Shown here piece by piece: positions 21,934-35,218 of a DNA stretch of 64,000 nt; positions within the stretch are counted from its first letter, which is position 1; each line of letters begins with the position of its first letter. The stretch is from the NCBI RefSeq assembly GCF_003086295.3, contig NC_092043.1, positions 49,938,598 to 50,002,597 on the forward strand. Direction: 5' to 3'. The notes below the pieces were generated by a model that worked only from the letters and a program-made list of their open reading frames with translations, did not search any database and was not told the origin of the DNA. The translations under genes were made by a program, and so were the position numbers. This stretch comes from Arachis hypogaea (lineage: Eukaryota > Streptophyta > Magnoliopsida > Fabales > Fabaceae).

Positions 21934-22467
21934 AAAAATAATATATATATTATTGTAGCTTAGTCCATGATTTGCTGAATGAGTTGTTGAATTTTGGTCT
22001 TTTGTGTACAGTACAAGGAAGCATGGCCTTTGTGGTTTTCTTGTTTCAATTTCTTGATATGTATATTTATTTTGAGGCATTGTATTTTATTATATATATA
22101 ATTTAAAAAAAGTGTTGATGTAATATAAGGATTATATTTTTTGGCCCTATTAATGTGAGATAGTGAAGCCCCCACACTAGGGGCTAATTAATGTGGTTCA
22201 CAAATTGGGAAGAAACGTTTCGAACACATGGGGAAAATGTGGCACGTGCTTTGTAGGGTTAAAATGTGTGCCATATTAATTTATTATTATTCGTGGGCCT
22301 CTTTTTCTCACTACCTATGAACTGGTCCAATCCTCTACATGCAAATCCTTTTCAAATTAAAAAAAAAAAAAGAGAGAGAGAGAGAGAAACAGTAAGAAAG
22401 AAAAATAACTACTAAAATAATATTTAAAAATTTCAAAAATTAATAATAATAAATAAACAAATTAATT

Positions 22468-22550
22468 TGTGCATGCAATAATTTATTAGTCAATGACAGA
22501 CCTTTAAATAGAACTCAAATCTGCGACGAATACTATGGACAACTCAAAAA
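22468..22550 (+). repeat. SINE family, copy 2 (3' half only)
   Basis: Reads TGTGCATGCAATAATTTATT, AGTCAATGACAGACC, TTTAAATAGAACTCAAATCT and GCGACGAA, the diagnostic 3' half of the family. The tRNA-related head is missing. Confidence 0.6.
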
Positions 22551-23027
22551 TAAATAAATAAAAAGATAAAAATATTTTTCAAAATATTAAACATTTGATA
22601 AAATAAATCTAACTGTCAAATAATTTTGTTTATGTTAAACAGAAAAACATTATTGTGGTAAACATAATTGATGACAAGTGTTTTTTGTTGATGAAAACAA
22701 AAGTATTTGACTCTCCAGGTATTATTTTGTTAAACGTTTATTATTTTAAAAAGTTTTTATTAAAGAATATTTGTGCTTATAAGATGTGATGTATTATATC
22801 AATTTATATCTTATCTTTTATTGTTCCTTTAATTTTAGTATTATTTATTATATTTGTTCTAAAATTGAATCCTTGAAGGGGCTCTCACTTTTACAATAAG
22901 TTATTTGGGAATATCTTGTTTGGCTCTTTAAGGACAATGTATATGTCTTATATGACAATTCAATATAAATCTTAGAGACATAAATTAGGGTTAGAATTTT
23001 GCATGCCTTTGATAATGCATCTCTTGC

Positions 23028-23029
<2 letters not shown>

Positions 23030-23115
<86 letters not shown>
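23030..23115. repeat. Compound (TA)n(GA)n microsatellite
   Basis: About 31 TA units followed by about 11 GA units. Confidence 0.9.
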
Positions 23116-23312
23116 GAGGATGAGAAGGGATTTTGGAAAATATATTATTTATCGCTCATATGATTGGAAACAAATTTGTTAGAGATAGAATATGAATTTT
23201 TTTATTTAAGATAGGGGTCTGATCTCAAGTTAAATGTGATAACTATCAATATAATATTGAGGTGTTTTTATAAAGACGCGTAAAACGTCTTTTTGTAAAG
23301 ACGCTTATGTGT

Positions 23313-23673
23313 CGTATTATTATTGGACATATTAATGAATCAATTATATTAAATTTTTTAACAAATTAAAATAAAATCGATTTTTTTTATAACAATAATA
23401 ATAAACCAAATTTTTTAAGAATCTAATTGTATTTTTAAATTTTTAGGGATTCAAATGTCTGCAAAACAAAAAGTCAAAAATATATTTGTCTTTTTATCAA
23501 AAAATTTAAAGATATTCGATTTAGATTGTGTAATTCGATCGGATCAAACTAGGTCTAATAATTATAATACAGACAATTGGGTTTATTATTATTGCTATAA
23601 CAAATTGATTTTGTTCTAATTTATTAAAAATTAAATTATTAACTGATTTAATAAAGATGTCCAATAATAACAT
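23313..23673. mobile_element. Inverted-repeat element (MITE-like)
   Basis: Arms of about 95 bp. The left arm has TATTATTATTGGACAT, AAATAAAATCGAT-like sequence and ACAATAATAATAAACC. The right arm (about 23577-23673) carries the complements TTTATTATTATTGCTATAAC and GATGTCCAATAATAACATA. The loop is about 170 bp without coding capacity. A palindromic AAGACGCGTAAAACGTCTTT lies just upstream at about 23274. Confidence 0.6.
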
Positions 23674-24182
23674 AACATATATAAATATTTTTAAAAAGAG
23701 TCATTTTTAGTATCTTTATTAAAGTGATCTCCTATAATATATATACTCAAATAAGTCAATAAAAAATTTTGTGTTAGACATTTTTGTTCGTAAAAAAAAT
23801 TATTATAATGAGATTTTTTAATTTTGCAAAAGTAAGATATATAAGTTTTTATTTTAGTCAAATTTATTATTTTCACTTTAATAAATAAATTTTTAAAAAT
23901 GTAATAGAAAAACTTATATGTCATATTTTTATAAAATTCAGAGATCTCAATATAAAAAAAATTGAACAAAAATGTTAGGATAAAAATTTTTAAAAACTTA
24001 TTTAAATATATACTAAAAAAATTTAAAATTAACATAATCTTTCTGTCAACCATCAACTTAATGTTGATAATGAAAATCTTGTGTGGACCGTTAACTTCTA
24101 TGTTTTGATAGCATCAAAACGATGTCGATTTAGAAAACCAAACTCGTGTTGTTAAGTTGTTATTTTTTTTTCAATTAATTTG

Positions 24183-24300
24183 GATTGGTGGAGTGATCAG
24201 TTTATTCGTCTACTTAAATAATTATTAAAAATTTAAATTTCGTCTAATATATACACTAATTTATTAGTCAAATAGAATTTTAAATAAAACTCAGATCCAT
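24183..24300 (+). repeat. SINE family, copy 3 (degenerate)
   Basis: GGTGGAGTGATCAGTTTATT, CGTCTACTTAAATAATTATT, CACTAATTTATTAGTCAAAT and AAATAAAACTCAGATCC follow the family order. The B box is eroded. Confidence 0.55.
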
Positions 24301-24987
24301 AAAAAAAATTATCAACAATGAATCCTAAACAATGGAAAACCTTTTCAACATTTCTCCGTTATTGTTTTTCTATAAACAATGGGTTGCATGTCGCATATGG
24401 AATCGAGAAAAAGGAGATTATCAAAACAAGAAAATGGATTTTGACAATTCAAGGGGGCAAAAAAGTGATGAAATATTTGTTGATGAAGTCAATACAGGAT
24501 TTAGGGCTAAAGTTTTTAAGTAGATGCATTGGAGTTAAAAGCAATCATAGTTGACTTGTTGACTTGTACCCATCAATTTGAGATATATAATATAATAATA
24601 AAATAAGATCATGATTATTATGATGAAGTTCCTATAAATATATAGTGGTGGAAAAAGGAAGTAATATTCTTAAATGGAAGCATATGTGTCACAAAATCAC
24701 TTTGCAATCTTTAAAACGAATGCAATACATATTTTCTATCTTTTTGGTTTTTTTTTTTTGTTAGTTTAGTGGTCATAATTGCTTCCAAGAAAGTGATATG
24801 CTTATCTAATGACTAATGCCATCAATCTTGTCAAATAGTATTTGATTAATAAGGAATAATCCTCATTATACTCAAATTGGACTAATATCCTCCTTAATTA
24901 TTATTAGGCTTTAAATTTATTAATTTCAAATTTGACCTTTCACAATCTTAAATGTAATTAAGCCTTGTAGCAAATTAGAGAAGTGCT

Positions 24988-25173
24988 ACCCTATGTATTA
25001 AAAAAAAAATATTATTTACATACACAAAAAAAATTAGCTATTAAATTAATTTTTATATATTTGTATATATAAATATATGTATTATTTAATTATTTTTTAA
25101 TATATATTTTATATAAATAATTAATTTTTTATGTAAATATATGTAATATAATTATTGAAAAAATACATAGGGT
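24988..25173. mobile_element. MITE with ACCCTATGTATT termini
   Basis: Starts ACCCTATGTATT and ends AATACATAGGGT, 12-bp perfect inverted termini. The interior is an AT-rich module (TAAATAATTAATTTTTTATG and its inverse) of a type that recurs in the window. Confidence 0.65.
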
Positions 25174-25564
25174 TTTGTTGATGAGAAGCTCTTGGATATC
25201 TTGTCAAAAAATATTATTCTTTTAATGTATTAAATGTGTTTATTTTTTTTAATGTATATATACACACATATATAGTTATTTATTATCCATAAAAATTTTA
25301 TGAAAAAAATCTTAAACGATTTATCTCTAACAATTATTTCGAAAGATAACGAGATTTTTAATAAAAAATAATATTTTTTTGACTTTTAATCTTTACTTTA
25401 TAAGACTGATAATTAGTCCTTCTGTTAATATATATTTTTTATCTATATTAAGTATTAACAAAATAAGCTTATATAACATATTAAAAACTATTGATTTATC
25501 CATTAAGAACCAACTAGAATTAACAAATTTTTTTTCGTTGAAAGTCTCGTTATTTTTTAAGGAT

Positions 25565-25760
25565 AATTATTAAGACCGTTTTTATTTTGTTATTATCTTT
25601 TTCAAATAATTAGTTAAATTTACGGTATAAAATTAAAAAATATTAGTGATTTTAAATTATTTTTATTTATAAAAATTGAATAGATAATATATTAATAATT
25701 AACGTGTCATATAAATATATTTAAAAAAATCATTGATAAAAAACTAATAACCAATCCTAT
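25565..25760 (-). repeat. Dispersed repeat, partner of 18330-18545
   Basis: Inverted copy of the repeat at 18330-18545 (for example ATTAATAATTAACGTGTCAT and AATTTACGGTATAAAATTAA). The surrounding 25310-25830 may all belong to the same element. Confidence 0.5.
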
Positions 25761-26819
25761 AAAATTAAATATTAAAAATAAAAAAATTATTTAAAAATTT
25801 CGTAACTCTTCAAAAAAAAATTATCAAGAACCAGATCGGATATTCGCTCAAAAATCATATATATACAATACCGTTTGATCAATCTTGTTTAACATACAAT
25901 ATCAAAGAAACCTAACCCTTAAAAATATAGATGCATGACTAGAGAACAAAAGAAACCCACTTGTCACCCCTTGAATTCAAACAAGACAAAATAAATAGAA
26001 TTTCTTAACTTTGATCCTAATCTTATCAATAATAGTTTAACGAACCCTAATGAACTCTGATAAGCACGATGTTATAAGGTGGAGGCAGCATAACTTTTAT
26101 TTTTTCAGCCAACATTTCATTAAACAATTGAACTAATCCACTTCTTCTATTTTGATAGGGTTACACAAAAAGTTTTTTCTTTTAAAAATAATGTTTATTA
26201 TCTTCCACACTCCAACAGTTCTAAAGTCCTAATAATTAATAAACTAATTATGATATATAAGACCAAAATTAATTAATTTTTTATAGAATCTAATTATTTT
26301 TGAAGGCCCACTCTAGTGGGTAACGTGGATACCCATCTGCTTGTATGGCCGGTTTTCATCAAATTGGATGGTATATATTTTATCCAAAATTTAAATTTTA
26401 AATTATAAAATTTATATTATTTTATTTTTTTTAATTTTTTAATTATCCGTAAAAAATAAATTTGGAAAATAAAAAATTATTTTAATTTATTTCAAAAAAA
26501 TTTATCACTATATTGGATAACATCTGTTGCATAATAAATTTACTCGTTTTTTTAAAATAAATGTATTTTGGTGCATTAATTAAAGAATGTACGATGTATT
26601 ACACCAATCATAATTCCGTCCACAGTGCTGTCTATTATTTTATTTTTCAAAACAGTAAATTCCGCATTTAAAAAAAAAAAAAAAAGAAGCAGAACAAAAC
26701 ATGCATGTACTGAATTCTGAAGCCCTCGTGTGAGTACGTGCATTATTGGTCTGTCCTGGGGATTGCTGGATCACATTGATCTGTTGTGCTTTTATATCCT
26801 AATAAATGTTTAATTTTGG

Positions 26820-26980
26820 GTTGGTCGAGTAGTCAATTCACTAGTCCGTTTAAATAAATATTGGAGGTTAAAATTTTGCATTGTGTATGCAGCAGTCCAT
26901 TGTCCAGCGACAGACTTTTAAATGGATTTCAAATCCACGGTAAATTAGTCTTTAGTCTGTCGAGTTGAGAAATACCGTGG
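26820..26980 (+). repeat. tRNA-derived SINE family, copy 4
   Basis: Head GTTGGTCGAGTAGTCAATTC (A-box-like), then CTAGTCCGTTTAAATAAATA, TTGGAGGTTAAAATTTTGCA (decayed B box), TATGCAGCAGTCCATTG, CCAGCGACAGACTTTTAAAT and TCAAATCCACGG, ending with TTGAGAAATACCGTGG. One of the two fullest copies in the window. Confidence 0.7.
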
Positions 26981-28248
26981 ATAATTAAAAAAAATTAATT
27001 TTAAGATAAAAAAAATGATTTTTTTTCTGTATATATGTATGACACATTATTTATCAATTTTCCATTTTTAGATATAAGCTCTTTTTTATAATTTTTTAGG
27101 ATATAAAAATTAGAATTTAGCTAATAAGTATTGAGTTAAGGTTCATCATTCATTAAACACATTCAAAATTCAAAATTTTAATATCTCAATAAGGCTCAAT
27201 ATGTATACTTATTATGGTGCCATTAATTTGTAAGAATGTTTTGAAACAAAATTAGTATTTTTAACAAATTTGTTTTGCAAAAAGTAAAAATATTAGACAA
27301 ATTCAAAAACAAAAAAATTATAATTCATAATTTTCATCTTAAAAAATATTTTTAAAATAAAAAAAGTGGTTTTATTTATTAGTAGTTTAATAAGTTGATT
27401 CTGTGAGTTCATAAAGCAAACTTGGGTTAAATGAGTTGATCAACTTAATTAAACTTTAAAATGTTTAAATTTGTACAATTTGCATGTACAAAATTTATGA
27501 TTAATTGTATCAATTTTACATTTTCATATATAACTTTTCTTAAATATTTTTAGAGCGTATAAATTAGATTTTTAAAAAAAATAAATGCCTTTAAGAATTT
27601 TAAAACAATATAATTTGCATGTATATAAAAGTCATACCTTTCAAAATGCATGTCTCACTCATCATTAGATACTTAAATTGAGAGGTAGCTAATGATCAGC
27701 AATCAAATGTAATATCTTTTCATGCTTTTTAGATATATAATTTATAATTAACATTTTTTTATTAGCTAATATTCAAAGGGGAAAAAAACAAAGCATTCAT
27801 GGGAGGAAAAGCTTAAGGAGAATAGTGGAAGGGAAAATGAAAAGATAGATACATTATGTATGTAGGAGACAATAATGGTGTTACAATTATCTAATAATAT
27901 TTGCTTTATGTGACCTTCTGCTCCATTTTAAGTCTTCTTCATTCCCTCACCCACCAACCAAAAGCAAAGGATAGGATTGTAATTTTTATTTTTTATAAAA
28001 ATATTAACTAATAAAATTAGATGAATTTGAGTAATAAGAGATGTTTGATTTAAGTTTTTTTTTTTTGTTTTTGATGCTTTTATTTTAATGATTTTATAAA
28101 AGATAAAATGAAAAAAAAAGAAATTGAGAATTAGTAACAATTATAATTATAAAAGATATAAAATGCTTTTATAAAAAAATAAACTATGATTTTCGATCAT
28201 AAAAAAATTAAAAACTAACAATTTTAACGATAAAAATGTATAAAAATT
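26981..28248. other. Intergenic, no gene seen
   Basis: AT-rich. A less AT-rich island lies at about 27780-27970 (purine-rich, then a CCTCACCCACCAACC tract). No supportable coding region or known element. Confidence 0.4.
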
Positions 28249-28526
28249 AGGGTAAATGAACTTTATAAACGAAAGACATGACAATTTTACGTGTATCCCT
28301 CAAATTAAATCAAATTACTACTAAATTGAATTCGATTTATGTGTAAACCTCAAATCAATTAATTCGAATAAAGTAGATTCGATTTAGTATATATGATCAA
28401 ATCTAATTCGAATTCAATAAATTCAATGTACATAAGAACATGTAACGAAACATTTACGTAACATTTTTTACTTAAAAAATATACATAAAATTAGCATGCC
28501 TTTGATTTATAAAAGTCATTTACTCT
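28249..28526. mobile_element. MITE-like element with about 25-bp inverted ends
   Basis: The left end AGGGTAAATGAACTTTATAA and the reverse complement of the right end (AGAGTAAATGACTTTTATAA) match. The interior contains TTCGAATTAAT/ATTCGAT repeats and no reading frame. Confidence 0.6.
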
Positions 28527-31518
28527 AAAAATTATTTGATACTTATAAAATAATGGATTAGTGAAATTAGTAACTTATTCTTGAAATTGAGAATTAATCA
28601 AATTCATGTCATTATTATATACACAAATCTAACACACCCAAATATGCAAACCTCCACAAGTTAATTATTAGTATTATTATCTCTCTAATACAAGTCATTA
28701 TGAATAATTAAAAGATGATTTGATTATGACATGGGATGAATGTGTTGTCCTTCTTTCTTTGGTTACCCTTTGGCCCCTACTAGGCCTTTGCCTAACCCTC
28801 CAAAAAGGCCAAAAAGTCCTTAAAAATCTCCCATGACCTCATCATCCTTTTCCCTTTTGTTTGTTTGTTTTCTTTACTTGCTTTTCTTTCTTTTCCTCAC
28901 ACCAATGAGGATTTGCCTTCTTTATTCCCTTTCCTCCATATTTTTCACTTCCTTGACCCACCTTTGTCTCTCTTTTTATATCAATTCTGCATTTACTCTT
29001 TTATTTCTTCTTTCTTGTTTTACCATCTTTTTATTCCAACCTTGTTTAACTACTCATGGAAAATAATTATTAAAGTTGGAGGGTAGAATAAAAAATGGGT
29101 GAATTAAGAAAGGAGGGTGATTTTATTTATTTTGTTTTTTTTTTTATTTTTTATTTTTACTTTGATATCAATTCATCCAATAACATGTTTTGAAGTTGTA
29201 TCTTGTCTTCCATAGTTCTAATCGTTATGTCAATGTTTTTACCACATTTATACTACCCAATGGGTGTCCTTGCTTTTTCTTTTTTAATTTTACAATTTAA
29301 TTTTTATAATATAATCAAAAAGAAAAAAAATATTAGGATACTTTATTCATGATGAAGCTTATAGTTGCATTGAAATATTTGACCAACCAGCATAGGATAT
29401 AATACATGCTAAATAATGAGTAACATTTTAAATTAGTCTTTAATTTTTTAATATTAGATAAATTAATTAGTATCCAATAATAAAAAGATAATTATTTATA
29501 TTTTTATAGAAAATATGGTTAAATGATTAAATTATTTTAAATTCTAACAATTAGGAGACTAATTTATTTTTTATTTTGTTATATACTAATTTATCTAATA
29601 TCTAAAGTATCAAGTTCTAGTTTTTCAATTATTTTTCTTAATAAAAAATAATTTATTCAAAACAAAAAATATTAACTACCATAGTCTACCTAACCTATAG
29701 TGAGCCCTTTGCTTTTTCTTTACTAGCTTTCACCTCCACGTGTCCTTCCAAATTGCTATTGAAATAGATATTGCCCTAACTTAAGTATCACATAACAAAA
29801 ATGTTAGTTGCACATAAAAAATAATTATTATATATTTGTATATAAATATATATTTTTTAAATTTATTTTTAATATATATTTTTTATTTTTAAATATATTT
29901 TATTTAAATAATTAATTTAATAATTAATTTTTAGTATATATGTAGTATAATTGATTTGGTAACTAATTGTTATTAAATAGAATAAGAAAAATGATTAATG
30001 AATTATTAAGTAAATTACAATATAAGATTAGATATTTATATAAAATATTTTTACATTGGCAACCCATAAAATTTAACCTAAATTTGAATAGTTGCAAATT
30101 ATTTAAATAATGTTTGTAAAAAAATAAAATAAAATCGTGTAAGAGGGATGATAGAAGCACCAAGCTTGTTTAAGTTTGAAAAAGGGAAAGAAAATGAAAA
30201 GGAAGAAAGTAAGGGGGAGGGTTTAATTAAAAAAGTATTAAATGAAGGGAAAAGATAGGGTTTGGTCTGTGGGTTAGGGGTCAAAGGAAAAGAGTGAGGA
30301 AATGGAGTGGGGAATTCTGGAATTTTGCTAAGGACAGAGGAGGCATACCCTATTTGGGTCCCACAAATTTTAATCATCTCCTAATGCAATCTAAACAGGG
30401 AACATCTACTAGGGACCCACAACCCTACACCCTATTCTCTTTACAGCTTTGATTTGATTTTGCTTAACCTTAATCTTTATTATTATTATATTAGATTAGA
30501 TGAATGATTGATTTTTTTTATAAGTTATACAAATATTAATTATTAAATGGAAAAAAAAATATTTTTTTTAGTTTTAACACATTGATTAATTATTTGCTTG
30601 TATTTAGTATTTTAAAAATATTTATAGAATGTATTATTTTTTTATGAGTAAAATGATACATAAATTTTTAAAAATTTATACTTTAGACAAATTAGTCTTT
30701 AAAAAAATATTAATAAAATCTTTTATAATAATTGATATGAATACATTATACTTAAATTAACTCCTATAATTACAGTAGACGGTCTTAATTCGAACTAATT
30801 TATTTATATTTACTATCTTTGAAAATTTTTTAAATATTTTTTCCTTCATAAATTAATATTTCCAAAATATAATTATTCAAAAATTTCTTTGTCATCTTAT
30901 TCTTCTCATATTAGATGCAATATTACTAAAGTCAATAAGAATATCCCTTTTTTCTAAGTTTTAAAGCAATTACATATTTAAAGTGTCAATTTTTATTATT
31001 CATTTGATGCTCCTGTAGAATCTATATTAGATTAGAATTTACTTTGTCTCAATAATTAAGATTCATACTTGGCATGGTTGAGCAAATTTTTTTATTTGAG
31101 ATAATCCTTTTTACAAATTAAGATGCATATACTTTTGGTTTATTTATTTATATTCTTATTGTAACTTTAGTATATTATTATTATATAATCATTTACTCAA
31201 TATTATTAATTAGCTTATGACTTTATAATAATATTTTCAGCCAATATCAATCATTTGTTTAAATTATTTTTTGCTATTAAATTATTAATCCAAAACCTTA
31301 AATCTTTAAATTTTAAATTTTGGAAAAGGAAAATTTTTAAAGTTAAAAAAATTAATCAGTATTAACTAATTAAAAAATAATGTCCTATACATGTTCTTAA
31401 TTTGTTAGTAGCTTCTCAAATGAAAACTACCATAGATGGCAATGCCAAATTACCAATAAAAAACTATGCAAATGCGATGTTGCAATTTGCAAGAAATTGG
31501 AACCGACTTAAATTAAAA
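28527..31518. other. Intergenic, no gene seen
   Basis: Holds a pyrimidine-rich tract on the + strand (28740-29060) with overlapping low-complexity reading frames, and a purine-rich tract at 30160-30330. An AT-rich module at 29800-29960 (ATAATTAATTTAATAATTAA) recurs elsewhere. No gene is supported. Confidence 0.4.
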
Positions 31519-31531
31519 GGGGGGGGGGGGG
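31519..31531 (+). repeat. Poly-G run next to SINE copy 5
   Basis: Thirteen consecutive G directly before the SINE-like copy at 31543. Striking in AT-rich DNA. Confidence 0.8.
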
Positions 31532-31542
31532 TGTGAAGCATG

Positions 31543-31715
31543 AACCAACTTATTCGGTTACTTGTCAATTTATTCGTCAACTTAAATAAGTGTTGAGAAT
31601 TTAAATTTTATTTTGTATATGTAGTAATTTATTGACTAACGATAAACTTTTAAATAGAACTCAAGTCTGTGACGGATTAGTGCTTAACCTCTCGAGTCGA
31701 AAGGTATTGCGGACC
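31543..31715 (+). repeat. tRNA-derived SINE family, copy 5
   Basis: TTACTTGTCAATTTATTCGT, CAACTTAAATAAGTGTTGAG, TATGTAGTAATTTATTGAC, AAACTTTTAAATAGAACTCA, AGTCTGTGACGGATTAGTGC and CTCTCGAGTCGAAAGGTATT preserve nearly the full family order, including the 3' GACGGATTAG segment. Confidence 0.7.
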
Positions 31716-32176
31716 CAAAATAAAAGTGATTGAAATTACGGATATAGCCTTGAATGGGTGACACTATTGATAGTGTTGAGTGATGGGGTTTTGCTGCTTC
31801 GCTGTCTGCACAACACCATGCTTACTTACACCGACGCCTCCATAATTATTTTCCCTCATATTTTTTGGATTTTATATTTTATTTTATTATATTAGAGTTA
31901 AAATATATAAATGAATAAGAAAGACAAAAAAACACTACAACTCTTAGGACAAATCACCTTTTAACTTTCATTCCAAATCTCTCTCTTATTTTTGGGTGAA
32001 TTAATTTACTTCTAAAAGGACGTATTGTTTGTGTGAAGTAGTGGTGATTTAATTTTGACATTACTCATCGTTGAATTATTCTCAAATATGAGGATATATA
32101 TTAGATATAACATGAAGTCAAATTATCTTTCTTTATAGTTTACATTTTTAGAAAATGTTTTTTTTTGTAAAATTTG

Positions 32177-32214
<38 letters not shown>
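32177..32214. repeat. (ATT)n microsatellite
   Basis: About 12 TTA units followed by GAACAG. Confidence 0.9.
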
Positions 32215-33306
32215 GAACAGAAAAAAAAATGTGAGAAGGGAGATTGTGAATAAAAAAAATTAAAAACAAATAGTTGAAACTAACTATCAAAAATTGTTTT
32301 CCTAGTTTAGAAAGAAAATGTTAAAACAACACAGTATGTAATAATAAGACAATAATCCACATTTTCCTAATTTAATTTGTGAAATATATTGTAAATAACT
32401 GTTTAAATTTTATGCAAAATTAGATAAACTCATATTAATTAACTACATCAAGTAGAATTCTTAGTGATTTTAGATCTACTCAACTAACTAAAATATTTTG
32501 TAATCTTTTTTTAATTTTTACAATTCTTCCCCCCACCTAGTTAAGTTTTCAATACTTGATGGAAGGAAAAAAATAATAAATTAAAGTAATTAGGACAGAA
32601 AAATACATACACAACCAGGTATAAAATTACCAAAATTGTGCATTCCTGCTTTTAAAATGTTGGTCCAAAAATGGGTTCATTACTTGATTGTTTTTCCCTC
32701 TTGAGTCTCTTCACTTGAAAATGGGATCTAAAGAAGGCCAAGAGGATGTTTGCATGTGATGATAGAAATGAGAATGAATGAATTGAATAAGCCACACACC
32801 TTCTTGGCATGAAATGAAACCACATTCCACCACATTTTTCATTGCTTCTTTAATTTGTGAATGCAAAATGGAATTTTGATCATGATGTTACAAATATAAA
32901 TTAAATGGTTTTTTTTTACATATTTAATGTATTGAAAAAAATAAATCTCTATATATATCTTTTCTTTCATTTCTTTAATTAACCAATCATGTTATTAGGT
33001 CATCTTTATTAGCTAAATTCATACAAATTAGTGCTAGTTTAATTTAGCTTTTGAAAATGTTTTATATTTTTATCTTTGAAATTGAAGGCAAAAAATGTAA
33101 AACAGAATTGTTTTTACCTATGATTGATAATTAATAACAAAAATAATCTTGTATTTATAAGAATATTGTGAGTGTAATTTTACTGCTTGGAATTATATTA
33201 TTACTTAATCACCTAATAAGTATTTAAATATGAAGTTCTAGTCATAAGAATTGCTATTATTCAAATTACTTAAATTCTTTTAATTTTTTTTAAGTTAAAT
33301 TTTATA

Positions 33307-33633
33307 TAATAAGAAACGAATATATAAGAAAGAGAGAGTTGGAGTAGCATCTATTATCGAAAATATGGTAGAATCACATCTTAGGTGGTTTGGACATGTG
33401 AGAAGAAGAACGATATCGATAGAACATCCAGTCAGGAATGTGGATGAAATGAAAGATGGATAAGGGGCGAAAGACAGAAAAAAATATAAGAAGACCATCC
33501 ATGAGGTGGTCAAACAAGATCTACACGTAAATAGTCTCTCTGTAGACATGATACATGATAGAGTTTAATAGCGTCGTTAGATCCATATAGCCAACTCCAT
33601 CTAGTGAGACAAGAATTTGTTATTGTTGTTTGT
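33307..33633 (+). mobile_element. RTE-clade LINE, 5'-truncated copy with 12-bp target duplication
   Basis: Encodes (with stops) the end of an RTE-type ORF: ERVGVASIIEKMVE, SHLRWFGHVRRRT, IEHPVRNVDEMKDG, KKTIHEVVKQDLHVNSLSVD and MIHDRV. It finishes with a TTG-rich tail (TTTGTTATTGTTGTTTG). Flanked by TTAAATTTTATA at 33295-33306 and 33634-33645. A second, longer member is at 51838-53680. Such LINEs move by target-primed reverse transcription and often truncate at the 5' end, as here. Confidence 0.85.
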
Positions 33634-34254
33634 TTAAATTTTATAGAAATATTTTTAGTAAATTGTTTGTAGAAAGACTTAAAAATAGAAAACAACTTAA
33701 TTTGTATCATCTACAAATACCTTTTGTAGTAATTCAAAACTTTATTGTATATTTTGTTTAGAAAGAAAAAAGAAAAGATAAATAGGCAAAGAAAGATACG
33801 ATGAACAAAGTGGGTTAATCTCATTTTGGAGTTGTCATAGTCATAAAATCTTTTCCCCCAACACATCTATATCCTAGTACTTTGCTCTATCAACTCAGAA
33901 GATAGTTGAAACAATTGCACGTTTCTATATATGTCCTACACCTCTTGGATAACTCACATGCATCATATTTCAAATGCTTGTGTTTTATCTACATTTCATA
34001 AAGAGAAAGTAGTTTTATTTCACTCTTTAATTTTTACTTGAAACTCTTTTTGTTAATGGAGGTCCAATAAAGCTAACACATGCACCACATGCAATGGTAA
34101 ATAATTAATGGATGAGTTAGTATAACATTTAAAAAAAAAAATACCAAAACTTTTTCCCAATAAAATGTAAAAATCGTCACAAAGTTGAGTTTTATTCATC
34201 AATAATTGCTTAAGTATTTCCTTGTCACCTCAATTTATAAATAGAATAATCAAG

Positions 34255-34345
34255 TTGGGTTGGTGTTAAAAATTGGAATGCCGCCTTATACATGCAATAA
34301 CTTATTGGTCAGTCATTAACCTACCGAATTAAAAAATATTATAAA
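34255..34345 (+). repeat. SINE family, copy 6 (internally deleted)
   Basis: GTTGGGTTGGTG, a B-box remnant (GGAATGCCGCCTTATACATG), CAATAACTTATTGGTCAGTC, then directly the 3' end ACCTACCGAATTAAAAAATA. The segment TTTAAATAGAACTCA is deleted. Confidence 0.5.
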
Positions 34346-35218
34346 AAAAACAAAAAAAAATAAATTTATGGTGTCTATAATTTAGTACTTAAATTTTGTT
34401 TATTTTATCTTCTATAATAAAATTTAAATTTTTAAAAATAATTTATTTTTTTATCTTTTAAATTAAATATTAATTATTAATTTTTTTAATAAATTAGACA
34501 CCATTTTTAGATTTCATAATAATTACCGTGAGAAAAATACTAACTTACTAATAGTGTGATGAGTCATTGATATGTGAGAAGGACTTTAGCTTAGTGCTAA
34601 ACTAACTTTGATTCTAATAGGCCTTATTAGGTTACAAAAAGGTTGAAAATATTTCAACTTGCAAAAGTTGATATTCTTTGTTTCCTACAAAATTATCTGT
34701 AAATATGGATTACCCTTTCAATTAAGTAACTCTAATTGAGTAATAGCCTGGTCATATAATTAAATGTATTTAGTAATAAGTCACCAAAACAAATAATATA
34801 TATTTAGTAATATTGTTATATTTTTAGGGTTTGATTGTAACAAGTTTTCTAAAGAATAATGATTGGTATAAAGAATACAAAAATCGCTTATATTAAAAAA
34901 ATTTAATATTATTATAAATATTATTGATTTTCAAAACTTCGCATATACATGAAACTCATAATAATCGATTTACTTACTTATTGCTTTAATTTTCGAAACC
35001 TTGCATATAAATGAAACTCAATAATTTTTTTAGCTAATATTTCTTTCTATCCAATCAACGCATACCATCACGAGTGATATATCAAATCAGTTCTTAATAA
35101 TTACGGAATAATTTAGTTCTTAATAAAAAATTGACATATTGAATAGATCCTTTAAAATACTAGACAAATTAATTTTTGATAAATTAAAAGGATAAAATTA
35201 ATTTCTAATATTTAAAAA

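Noticed and set aside
24318..24554. Two overlapping frames of 63 and 78 codons
   Set aside because: Moderately unusual composition for this region, but the two frames compete, neither resembles a family I know, and no promoter or intron structure is seen.
28833..29086. Two overlapping hydrophobic frames that look like membrane proteins
   Set aside because: The DNA is a T/C-rich tract, which gives Phe/Leu/Ser-rich peptides in every frame; both frames are equally open, as expected for low complexity.
30099..30377. 92-codon - strand frame with Pro/Ser/Phe bias
   Set aside because: It arises from a purine-rich + strand tract and has no splice or domain support.
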